Below, piece by piece: positions 1 through 5,053 of a DNA stretch of 5,053 nt. Under the pieces are notes generated by a model, which did not search any database, had not been told where the DNA came from, and was given only the letters and a program-made list of their open reading frames with translations. Location of the stretch: positions 1-5,053 of the forward strand of contig CALKWG010000199.1 of assembly GCA_938004315.1 (NCBI GenBank). The letters run 5' to 3'. This DNA is from an uncultured Spirochaetaceae bacterium. Its GTDB lineage: Bacteria > Spirochaetota > Spirochaetia > Treponematales > UBA12059. The position numbers and the translations under genes are program-made. Within the stretch, counting starts at the first letter, position 1. Each line of letters opens with the position of its first letter.

Positions 1-590
1 GCGGCGGTCATCTGGCTCACCCAGAGTTCCGATCGCTCCGGGATCACGAGGCATTCGACGAAGCCGCCTAAGCGCGCGTAGGGCTCGGGCGGGGCTATGC
101 GCAGGCTCGCTCCGGTCTCTAGGTCGAACACGTCGATGCCCGGCCCGTCCAGGAGCGGGACGGCGACGCGCCGCCCGTCTATGAAGGCGGCGGCCTTGGG
201 CTGCGTTCCCGTCCGATAGGCGGCGGCGAGCCTGTAGTCGGAGCCGACGGGGCTGAGCGCGACGAGGCCGAGCTCAGCCGGGCCCGAATCGAGCTCTCCG
301 CCGGTCGCCTGCGCGGGGAGGACGACGACGCGCTGCTCGAAGCCATCGGCCGCGAAGAGGAGGGCCGAACCGGGCTCCGCCGTAAGTCCGATCTGACCGA
401 GGCTATTGTCTCGGGAGCGGAGCATAGGCGTAAGCCTTACGCTCCCGGTATCTATCCGGACGCTCGGCCAGGGCTGTAGCGCCAAGCGCCATTGCGAAAG
501 GACCGTCTGGGCGCCAAGCGGCGAGCACAAGCAGAAACTAGCGATGAGGAGTAGCTGCGAAGCCATTAGTCGAACGTAGGGCCTAGGCAT
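1..590 (-). CDS. Secreted protein, possible YVTN/YncE-like beta-propeller, N-terminal part
   Basis: The reading frame is open from an ATG at 590 to the left edge, giving 196 complete residues without a stop, so the gene is cut by the window. Residues 1-27 look like a Sec signal peptide: Arg-containing start (MPRPYVR), hydrophobic core around residues 9-22 (LLLIASFCLC), and likely cleavage after Ala27 (PLGA/Q). The mature part is rich in short beta-like stretches. Residues 152-157 (IDVFDL) followed by ETG resemble the strand-turn pattern of YVTN/WD-type propellers, and residues 177-195 (FVE..VIPE...LWVSQM) resemble the opening blade of YncE-like repeat proteins. This resemblance is by eye only. 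Such proteins are exported and act in the periplasm or at the surface, often without known substrate. No clear Shine-Dalgarno precedes the ATG; a second in-frame ATG lies at 566. Codon use with strong G/C third positions supports a real gene. The gene is divergent from the MATE transporter gene, across a 149-bp spacer. Coding: fairly sure; family: tentative. Confidence 0.72.
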   Translation of the reverse strand, partial: MPRPYVRLMASQLLLIASFCLCSPLGAQTVLSQWRLALQPWPSVRIDTGSVRLTPMLRSRDNSLGQIGLTAEPGSALLFAADGFEQRVVVLPAQATGGELDSGPAELGLVALSPVGSDYRLAAAYRTGTQPKAAAFIDGRRVAVPLLDGPGIDVFDLETGASLRIAPPEPYARLGGFVECLVIPERSELWVSQMTA

Positions 591-596
591 GTAGCC

Positions 597-624
597 ATCT
601 TATCGATTCATAAGAATGCGTCAA
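597..624 (-). promoter_or_regulatory. Candidate sigma70-type promoter of the propeller-like gene
   Basis: Read on the minus strand, TTGACG (619-624, 5 of 6 to the -35 consensus) is followed after 16 bp by TAAGAT (597-602, 4 of 6 to the -10 consensus). The predicted transcription start falls at about 590-591, on or next to the ATG, which would make the mRNA leaderless or imply the downstream ATG at 566. The 16-bp spacer holds a small dyad, ATTC-ataa-GAAT (606-617). This is a motif match by eye; start-site mapping is absent. Confidence 0.4.
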
Positions 625-657
625 GCGCGGCGAAGCTTAGAATTCTCGTTATGCATG

Positions 658-680
658 AATGTTCAAATAAATTGAACGTT
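658..680. promoter_or_regulatory. Inverted repeat, candidate operator between divergent genes
   Basis: The core is a perfect dyad, GTTCAA (661-666), spacer ATAAA, TTGAAC (672-677). Pairing extends outward to AATGTTCAA / TTGAACGTT, that is 8 of 9 positions per arm with one T/G mismatch, so 23 bp in all centred on 669. It lies in an AT-richer spacer, just upstream of the candidate -35 of the MATE gene and about 35 bp behind that of the propeller gene. Length and symmetry fit the binding site of a dimeric helix-turn-helix regulator such as TetR or MarR types, which often control efflux pumps. Which protein binds is not visible here. It has no run of T after it, so a terminator is unlikely. Confidence 0.5.
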
Positions 681-685
681 TGAGC

Positions 686-715
686 TTGTGTTAGGCTTCG
701 ATGAGCTGGTAGAAT
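686..715 (+). promoter_or_regulatory. Candidate promoter of the MATE gene
   Basis: TAGAAT at 710-715 is one mismatch from the -10 consensus. Eighteen bp upstream, TTGTGT at 686-691 keeps the TTG of a -35 box. Transcription would start near 722, just before the GGAGG at 723-727, giving a very short leader. The weak -35 next to the dyad at 658-680 would suit a promoter under regulator control. Assigned by eye. Confidence 0.4.
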
Positions 716-739
716 GCGCGACGGAGGATGGTGCCCTGG

Positions 740-2107
740 ATGGAAGCCGCGATCAGCATCGAGACGCCGAAACAGCTTTACGCTAGGCTTTTAAAGCTCG
801 CCCTGCCCATCATGGCGGGCAATTTCGTCCATACCCTCTACAATATGGCCGACACCTACTTCTTAGGGAAGCTCGGCAAGGAAGCCGTAGCCGCGCCGTC
901 CATAGCCTTTAATATCGTGATGCTCCTCACCGTGTTCGGCGGCAGCTTCTCCATGGCCGGCACCACGCTCATGTCTCAAGCCAAGGGCCGGGCTGAAAAG
1001 CACCCTGAGGAAGCCGAAAAGGTCGAGTTCTACCTCGGGCAGATGGCTTCCCTAACCATGCTTTCGAGCTTCATCCTCATGGGCATAGGCCTAGCCTTCG
1101 CCGAGCCGCTCCTGGGCCTGCTCCGCGTACCGGCCGACGTCTATGGGCAGACCTTGGTCTATATGCGGCTTATGATGTTCGAGATTCCTTTCATGTTCGC
1201 CGCTTTCGTGCTCTCAGGCGCCCTGCAAGCCGTGGGCGACAGTATGACGCCGTTCAAGATTCAGCTCGTCACCGTGGTCCTCAACATCGCCCTCGATCCC
1301 GTACTTATCTTCGGCTTAGGCCCCTTTCCCGCCATGGGCGTAGCCGGCGCGGCCGTAGCGACGGTGCTCTCGCGGGCCGTGTCGGCGGCCATCAGCGCCT
1401 ATATCCTCATCGCCGGGAGGCGGGGCCTGCGGCTTCACGCCAGGCACCTGCCGCTCAAGAAGGAGAGCGCCCTGCTCTTCGTGCGCATAGGGCTGCCCTC
1501 GTCCTTCGGGCAGGCGGTTTCGACCCTCGGCTTCACGGTGATGCAGGGCGCGGTCAACGCCTTCGGCACGGCGGTCATCGCCGCGTTCGGCGTCGGTAAC
1601 CGCATCATCGGCCTCTTTAACATGCCCGCCATGGGCTTCTCCCAAGCCACCGCGACCTTAGTAGGCCAGAGCTTGGGAGCTAAGGATAAGGAGAAAGCCA
1701 AGCTCGTCGTGCATCAGTCGCTCCTGACGATCTTCGCCTTCATCAGCGTCGCCATGACCCTGACCTTCTTCTTCGGGGCGTCCTTCACGCGCTTCTTCGT
1801 GGACGACCCTGAGGTGATAGCCCACGGCGTCATGCAGTTCAGGATCGTGTCCGTATCCGTCGTTTTCTTCGCGCTGTTCAACGTCCTGAACGGGGCCTTT
1901 TACGGCGGCGGCGATACCGTACCCGTCATGGCCAACAACATCTTCAGGCTCTGGGGACTTCGGGTGCCGCTCCTCTACCTCATGGCCTTTACGCTGGGCT
2001 GGGGCCCGGTGGGCATCTGGTGGTCGATGTTCGTGTCGAACATGGGCGTCACGGCCATAGCCTGGTTCCTCTACCGCAGCGAGCGCTGGGCTCGATCCGT
2101 CGGCTAG
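740..2107 (+). CDS. MATE-family multidrug/cation antiporter (NorM/DinF type)
   Basis: Complete inner-membrane transporter of 455 residues, normal for the family (about 440-460). MATE proteins export organic cations, drugs or metabolites in exchange for H+ or Na+. Two homologous six-helix halves can be seen. The first opens with LYARLLKLALPIMAGN and NMADTYFLG, the latter carrying an Asp (residue 38) in the first membrane helix where other MATE pumps have a cation-coupling Asp. The half ends with GALQAVGDSMTP (160-171). The second opens near LPSSFGQAVS (253-262), carries GQSLGAKDK (309-317) and GGGDT (389-393), equivalent to the GDS/GDT loop of the first half. About 12 hydrophobic segments are present. 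Start choice: the ATG at 728 abuts GGAGG (723-727) with no spacing, so it is a poor start; ATG 740 has that site 12 bp upstream and GGTG (729-732) 7 bp upstream. GTG 731 is another option. The stop is TAG. The substrate cannot be told from sequence; the cysteine desulfidase gene follows 91 bp downstream. Confidence 0.93.
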   Translation: MEAAISIETPKQLYARLLKLALPIMAGNFVHTLYNMADTYFLGKLGKEAVAAPSIAFNIVMLLTVFGGSFSMAGTTLMSQAKGRAEKHPEEAEKVEFYLGQMASLTMLSSFILMGIGLAFAEPLLGLLRVPADVYGQTLVYMRLMMFEIPFMFAAFVLSGALQAVGDSMTPFKIQLVTVVLNIALDPVLIFGLGPFPAMGVAGAAVATVLSRAVSAAISAYILIAGRRGLRLHARHLPLKKESALLFVRIGLPSSFGQAVSTLGFTVMQGAVNAFGTAVIAAFGVGNRIIGLFNMPAMGFSQATATLVGQSLGAKDKEKAKLVVHQSLLTIFAFISVAMTLTFFFGASFTRFFVDDPEVIAHGVMQFRIVSVSVVFFALFNVLNGAFYGGGDTVPVMANNIFRLWGLRVPLLYLMAFTLGWGPVGIWWSMFVSNMGVTAIAWFLYRSERWARSVG

Positions 2108-2112
2108 GCTCC

Positions 2113-2127
2113 GCGGCCGCTTGCCGC
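2113..2127 (+). terminator. Weak GC hairpin after the MATE gene
   Basis: GCGGC (2113-2117), loop CGCTT, GCCGC (2123-2127) can form a five-pair stem five bases after the MATE stop codon. No T-run follows, so intrinsic termination would be inefficient at best; an overlapping pairing CGGCC/GGCCG (2114-2118 with 2129-2133) is equally possible. In such GC-rich sequence a stem this short may be chance. Confidence 0.15.
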
Positions 2128-2147
2128 CGGCCGATAGCTCATATACT
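2121..2147 (+). promoter_or_regulatory. Possible promoter ahead of the cysteine desulfidase gene
   Basis: TATACT (2142-2147) is one mismatch from the -10 consensus and stands out in a GC-rich gap. TTGCCG (2121-2126) is a 4-of-6 match to -35 but the spacing is only 15 bp. Transcription would start near 2154, leaving a leader of about 45 nt. If real, the desulfidase can be expressed apart from the MATE gene; read-through from the MATE promoter is equally possible. Confidence 0.3.
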
Positions 2148-2186
2148 ATGGCCGTCGCGGGATCATGAAGACCTCGCCCGCTAGCC

Positions 2187-2191
2187 AGGAG
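2187..2191 (+). promoter_or_regulatory. Ribosome binding site deciding a GTG start
   Basis: AGGAG lies 7 bp before the GTG at 2199. This spacing is near ideal and fixes the non-ATG start of the desulfidase, whose protein then begins MIDYALVDRVLHKE, a usual opening for this family a few residues before the conserved GCTEP. Confidence 0.8.
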
Positions 2192-2198
2192 CATAACC

Positions 2199-3500
2199 GT
2201 GATTGATTACGCCCTCGTCGACCGCGTCTTGCATAAGGAACTCGTCGTAGCCCTCGGTTGCACCGAGCCCGTCGCCGTAGCTTATGCGGCCGCGCTGGCT
2301 AGCAGGGCGACGGCAGGCCGGCCCGCCTCGATCGTCATAACGGCTAGCGCCAACGTCCTTAAGAACGCGATGGCCGTCGGCATACCCGGCACGCCCTTCC
2401 GGGGCATGCCGCACGCGGCGGCGCTCGGCGCCCTAGGGGGCGAACCCGAAAAGCGCTTGGCCTGCCTAGCGGGCTTGGGCGACGTGGTCATCGCCGAAGC
2501 CGACGCCTTCGTCGCCGCCGGCAAGGTTACGGTGCGCCAAGCCAAGACCGACCAGACCCTCTTCATCGAGGCCGTCGTGAGCGGCCCGGCGGGGGAGGCC
2601 GTCGCCCGCATCGAGGACGAGCATGAGCGGGTGACGCTTCTTTCGCTGAACGGCGAGGCCCTGCCTGGCTACGAGCCGCCGGCCGAGGGCGGCGAACTCG
2701 CCGAGGGCGGCGCTTCCCCGATCGGCCTCGGCGGCCTCGATATCGCCGGGGTCTTCGAATACGCCGAGACGGCCCCGCTTGAAAGCCTGGGCCTGATCCG
2801 CGAGGCCATACGCCTGAACGGCGACATCAGCCGCGAGGGCTTGACCGGGGACTACGGCCTGCGCGTCGGCAAGGTCATCAAGGAGAACATGGACCTCGGG
2901 CTCCTGTCCGACGACCTCTTGAACGACGCCATGGCGCGCGCGGCGGCCGCCTCCGACGCCCGCATGGCCGGCTCGAGCATGCCCGTCATGTCCAACACCG
3001 GCTCGGGTAACCAAGGCATCACGGCGACCGTCCCCGTCCTCGCCGTCGGCGAACGCCTCGCCGCGCCCGAGGAGCGCATACTCCGCGCCGTGACTTTAAG
3101 TAACCTCATGACCGTGTATATTAAGTACCAGTTCGGTAGGCTTTCCGCCCTTTGCGGCGCGGTGATCGCCGGCGCCGGCGCGGCCTGCGGCATCGCCTAT
3201 CTCCTAGGCGCCGGATTGGCGGGCGTCAGGTCGTCGGTTCAGAACATGATCGGCAACGTGTCGGGGATGCTCTGCGACGGCGCCAAGGGCGATTGCGCCT
3301 TGAAGATCTCCACCTGCACCGCCGCCGCCGTACAGGCCGCCCTGATGGCGGCCCGCGGCATAACCATCCCGCCTATCGAGGGCATCGTCGACGCCGACCC
3401 CGAACGGACGATACGCAACCTGGCTAGGCTGGGCATCGAAGGCTCCCCCACGCTCGACGGCATCATACTCGACGTGATGGTGAACAAGGGCCGCCCCTAA
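2199..3500 (+). CDS. cyuA: L-cysteine desulfidase, CyuA/YhaM (UPF0597) family
   Basis: Complete 433-residue cytoplasmic protein, close to the E. coli CyuA (YhaM) length. The family converts L-cysteine to pyruvate, ammonia and sulfide with an oxygen-sensitive [4Fe-4S] cluster and is related to the alpha part of iron-sulfur L-serine dehydratase. Seen here: ALGCTEPVAVAYA (18-30), the family's N-terminal signature with Cys21; KNAMAVGIPGT (55-65); MSNTGSGNQGITATVPV (264-280), the glycine-rich substrate/cluster region; ALCGAVIAGAGAACG (317-331) with Cys319; and GMLCDGAKGDCALK (356-369) with Cys359. Cys21, Cys319 and Cys359 match the three conserved cysteines taken as cluster ligands in the archaeal enzyme; the 40-residue gap between the last two is kept. 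Cys330, Cys366 and Cys373 are additional. Residues 162-173 hold a six-residue tandem repeat (AEGGEL/AEGGAS) in a probable linker. The gene follows the MATE gene by 91 bp and converges on the hydrolase gene. Serine or threonine deamination is an alternative or side activity. Confidence 0.85.
   Translation: MIDYALVDRVLHKELVVALGCTEPVAVAYAAALASRATAGRPASIVITASANVLKNAMAVGIPGTPFRGMPHAAALGALGGEPEKRLACLAGLGDVVIAEADAFVAAGKVTVRQAKTDQTLFIEAVVSGPAGEAVARIEDEHERVTLLSLNGEALPGYEPPAEGGELAEGGASPIGLGGLDIAGVFEYAETAPLESLGLIREAIRLNGDISREGLTGDYGLRVGKVIKENMDLGLLSDDLLNDAMARAAAASDARMAGSSMPVMSNTGSGNQGITATVPVLAVGERLAAPEERILRAVTLSNLMTVYIKYQFGRLSALCGAVIAGAGAACGIAYLLGAGLAGVRSSVQNMIGNVSGMLCDGAKGDCALKISTCTAAAVQAALMAARGITIPPIEGIVDADPERTIRNLARLGIEGSPTLDGIILDVMVNKGRP
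2682..2717 (+). repeat. In-frame 18-bp tandem repeat inside the desulfidase gene
   Basis: Two adjacent 18-bp units (2682-2699 and 2700-2717) share their first 13 bases, GCCGAGGGCGGCG, and differ in the last five. They encode AEGGEL and AEGGAS at residues 162-173, in a Gly/Glu/Ala-rich stretch between conserved blocks. Because the unit is a multiple of three the frame is kept. It looks like an old slippage duplication in a linker. Confidence 0.7.
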
Positions 3501-3509
3501 GCGACCGGA

Positions 3510-3523
3510 CGCCCGCCGGGGCG
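3510..3523. terminator. GC hairpin in the convergent gap
   Basis: CGCCC (3510-3514), loop GCCG, GGGCG (3519-3523) forms a five-pair GC stem that reads the same way on both strands. It lies between the TAA of the desulfidase (3500) and the TAG of the hydrolase (complement of 3532-3534), where a bidirectional terminator would be expected. No T-run is found on either side, so function is uncertain. A separate 10-bp perfect palindrome, GCGCTAGCGC (3529-3538), overlaps the hydrolase stop codon but has no loop. Confidence 0.25.
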
Positions 3524-3531
3524 CGGGAGCG

Positions 3532-4755
3532 CTAGCGCGCCGCGAGCCCGGCCAGGAATGCCGCGACGTCGCTAAAGACGCGAGCGAGGCGCTCAGGCGC
3601 GGCGTTCAGGATCGTATGCGAATAGCCCTCGTAGAAGCGCGTATCGCGCGCGGGGAACATGCGGTCTAATAGCTCTTGGCTTCCGCGCCAGTTGACGACC
3701 GTGTCTCCCGTGCCCTGTACCACCAAGGCCGGCCCGTCGAAGACGATCGGCCGGCTTTCGACCAAGCCGTCGTACCAATCCAAATAGGAGTTGAGCCAGC
3801 TCGTGTGGTAGACCCAATCGCTCAAGGGGTCGCCGCGGGCTATGAACTCGCGATACGCGGGGTTGCAGGCCACGCCGGGCCCGATCAGGGCGGGGCTGGC
3901 CGCGAAGCCCGGTAGCTCCAGGAGCCGCTCGCCGGCCACGGCGTTCAAGGCCCCGCGGATCCGTTTGTTCGGCATGTCCACGAGCGGCGCCGCGAATACG
4001 GCGCCGTCGGCCGGCGGCGGACCGCCCTGCGCGGCGCTCAGGCGAAAGGCCTCTATGATGGCCGAGCAGCCGGTGCTGTGCCCTATGAGGACGAGCCGCG
4101 GCCCGCCGCTATCGGCTTGCGTCGGATCGACGACGGCGCCGGAGCTTTCCCAATCGCGTATCGCCCCGATCGCGGCGAGGGTCGCCCTACCGTAGTCGTC
4201 GAAGTCCCCAATGCCGAAACGTTCCCCTTCCGATAGCCCGTGTCCGGGCAGGTCGAGGAGGTAACAATCCCAGCCCGAGTCCGCGACGAGCTCGGCGAAG
4301 GGCGCGAAGTGCCCGCCGTGGGCCCGGTAGCCGTGGATGAGGAGCGCGACGCCCTTGCGTTCGCCCCGGGCCGCCAGGCGCGTTAAGAAGAGCCGCCCCT
4401 TCGGGCCGTCTAAGCCTCGGGCGCCGAGTCCGGGGCCGAAGCCGAAGTAGGAGCGGTATGCGCTAAGGGCGCCGCCCGGTCGGGCCGCGTCGGCCGCTGC
4501 GGCATCCTCCTCATCGGCGGATACCCATCCGTCGCCGAGCAGGCCCAAAAGCCCGAGCTGCTCGCGCGATGGGACGGGGCGCGGCGCGGCCGCCTCCGCC
4601 GCGCTCGAGCGTCCCGTCATAGCGCCCGGCGCGCCGGCGAGCTCGGGGCCGGGCAGGTCCGTAGGCGCGCTCGCGCATGAGGCGGCGACGAGAGCCGCCG
4701 CGGCGGCGAGCACGCGATGGGAAAGGCGCCCCAGCCGCCCATCACGCCCTCCCAT
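3532..4755 (-). CDS. Lipid-anchored alpha/beta hydrolase (serine hydrolase, monoacylglycerol-lipase-like)
   Basis: Complete 407-residue protein. Residues 1-26 form a lipoprotein signal peptide: an Arg-rich start (MGGRDGRLGRLSHR), a short Ala/Leu/Val core, and AAS-Cys27 as a loose lipobox, so the mature protein should be lipidated and held at a membrane facing the periplasm or outside. Residues 28-95 are an Ala/Pro/Gly-rich, probably flexible tether. The catalytic domain spans about 120-405: ALLIHGYRAHGGHF (137-150) with the HG of the oxyanion hole; DLPGHGLSEG (168-177); the nucleophile elbow GHSTG with Ser227; ALVVQGTGDTVV with Asp351; and GYSHT with His380. This order fits the Hydrolase_4/serine aminopeptidase S33 group that includes monoacylglycerol lipases and lysophospholipases. 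The ester substrate is unknown. The ATG at 4755 overlaps the end of the upstream gene by 14 bp, without a strong ribosome binding site, suggesting translational coupling; starting later would strip the charged part of the signal peptide. No promoter was seen ahead of it. Confidence 0.88.
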   Translation of the reverse strand: MGGRDGRLGRLSHRVLAAAAALVAASCASAPTDLPGPELAGAPGAMTGRSSAAEAAAPRPVPSREQLGLLGLLGDGWVSADEEDAAAADAARPGGALSAYRSYFGFGPGLGARGLDGPKGRLFLTRLAARGERKGVALLIHGYRAHGGHFAPFAELVADSGWDCYLLDLPGHGLSEGERFGIGDFDDYGRATLAAIGAIRDWESSGAVVDPTQADSGGPRLVLIGHSTGCSAIIEAFRLSAAQGGPPPADGAVFAAPLVDMPNKRIRGALNAVAGERLLELPGFAASPALIGPGVACNPAYREFIARGDPLSDWVYHTSWLNSYLDWYDGLVESRPIVFDGPALVVQGTGDTVVNWRGSQELLDRMFPARDTRFYEGYSHTILNAAPERLARVFSDVAAFLAGLAAR

Positions 4756-5053
4756 GGCTACGTCCGGTCGAGGGGAGGCTTACCGTGACGACGGTTCGCG
4801 GCTCGTCGCCTCGCCCGCGTTCTTCGGCGGCGACGGCATCGCCGCCCATCAGCCTGGCCATGAGCCTGGCCCCGTAGCGGCCTATGGCGTGGGCGGCCGA
4901 GCCCTGGTCGGATAGCTTCTCTAGATAGGTCGCCGCGGCTCCCTTGCCCAAGGCGGCCTTATGGCCGATCGCCAGCTCGACCGCGCTCTCGCCGCGCCTA
5001 TACGCCTGCATCGACACGGACGAGCCCCTGACGCTCGAGTCCAGGGCGTTATC
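4742..5053 (-). CDS. C-terminal part of an unidentified protein, possibly a LacI/GalR-type regulator
   Basis: The frame is open from the right edge to a TGA at 4742-4744, giving 103 residues; the N-terminus lies outside the window. G/C-rich third positions throughout and the tight overlap with the hydrolase gene support coding. I do not firmly recognise the family. The segment AHAIGRYGARLMARLMGG, then after a charged stretch EPRTVVTVSLPSTGRSHG, resembles the C-terminal end of LacI/GalR regulators (pattern: x-x-G-x-x-A-x-x-L-x-x-x-I-x-G, then P-x-x-V-x-L-P, then R-x-S). An earlier segment, SSVSMQAYRRGESAVELAI, fits the same pattern, and the partial start DNALD could be the end of the usual GFDN motif. 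Both matching in one protein would need an insertion of about 40-50 residues, so the assignment is shaky. A LacI-type sugar- or metabolite-sensing regulator controlling its own operon with the lipoprotein hydrolase would make sense, but another periplasmic-binding-fold protein is possible. Confidence 0.6.
   Translation of the reverse strand, partial: DNALDSSVRGSSVSMQAYRRGESAVELAIGHKAALGKGAAATYLEKLSDQGSAAHAIGRYGARLMARLMGGDAVAAEERGRGDEPRTVVTVSLPSTGRSHGRA

Noticed and set aside
639..646. Short palindromes AGAATTCT (639-646) and ATGCAT (651-656) in the divergent spacer
   Set aside because: Too short and without a spacer to stand out as operators beside the 23-bp dyad; expected by chance in an AT-richer stretch.
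613..718. Direct repeat AGAATGCG at 613-620 and 711-718
   Set aside because: Eight bases only. One copy touches the minus-strand promoter spacer and -35 box and the other the plus-strand -10 box; flanks do not match, so chance similarity in a promoter region is the simpler reading.
2148..2168. Six-codon mini-ORF (ATG at 2148 to TGA) in the desulfidase leader
   Set aside because: It would begin ahead of or at the predicted transcription start, has no ribosome binding site and shows no cysteine codons that would suggest an attenuator.
1658..2194. Open frame of 178 codons on the minus strand across the end of the MATE gene
   Set aside because: It mirrors the MATE frame, its protein is rich in Glu, Gly, Arg and His with no domain pattern, and the plus-strand MATE protein is certain. 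It is a by-product of high GC.
2466..3014. Open frame of 182 codons on the minus strand inside the desulfidase gene
   Set aside because: It is an antisense shadow of a clear conserved gene; composition is dominated by Ala, Gly, Val, Asp and His as expected from the complement of Ala/Gly/Asp codons.
3842..4195. Open frame of 117 codons on the plus strand inside the hydrolase gene
   Set aside because: It is antisense to the catalytic domain with the intact triad, and has no recognisable protein features or convincing ribosome binding site.
1..5053. Frequent CTAG tetranucleotides, about 15 by hand count
   Set aside because: The number is close to what base composition predicts. It only shows that CTAG is not suppressed here, unlike in many proteobacteria.

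Overview
This 5.05-kb window is GC-rich bacterial chromosome with four protein genes and one short AT-richer spacer. No RNA genes, insertion sequences, CRISPR arrays or other mobile-element traces were seen. The codons favour G/C at position three but also use ATA, CTA, TTA and AGG regularly. The lipobox of the hydrolase ends in Ala-Ser-Cys, a loose form common in spirochaetes, and the secreted propeller-like protein and MATE transporter would also fit a GC-rich Spirochaetales-type anaerobe. That taxon call is an inference and weak.

Layout. (1) Positions 1-590, minus strand: the N-terminal 196 residues of a secreted protein that may be a YVTN/YncE-like beta-propeller; it runs off the left edge. 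(2) Positions 591-739: a divergent promoter region with a 23-bp near-perfect inverted repeat, GTTCAA-ATAAA-TTGAAC at its core. (3) Positions 740-2107, plus strand: a complete MATE-family multidrug/cation antiporter. (4) Positions 2199-3500, plus strand: a complete L-cysteine desulfidase of the CyuA/YhaM (UPF0597) family, GTG start with a good ribosome binding site. (5) After a 31-bp convergent gap, positions 3532-4755, minus strand: a lipid-anchored alpha/beta hydrolase with a full Ser-Asp-His triad. (6) Positions 4742-5053, minus strand: the last 103 residues of a gene that overlaps the hydrolase start by 14 bp; its tail looks weakly like the C-terminus of a LacI/GalR-type regulator.

How they may work together. 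The MATE gene and the desulfidase share a strand 91 bp apart and could be co-transcribed or separately promoted; a link between efflux and cysteine/sulfide metabolism is possible but unproven. The hydrolase and the gene before it almost certainly share a transcript. The divergent dyad between the propeller gene and the MATE gene is the most likely regulatory site in the window. Nothing here amounts to a clearly new multi-gene system; the better leads are the dyad operator, the possibly leaderless propeller transcript, and the unidentified partner of the lipoprotein hydrolase.
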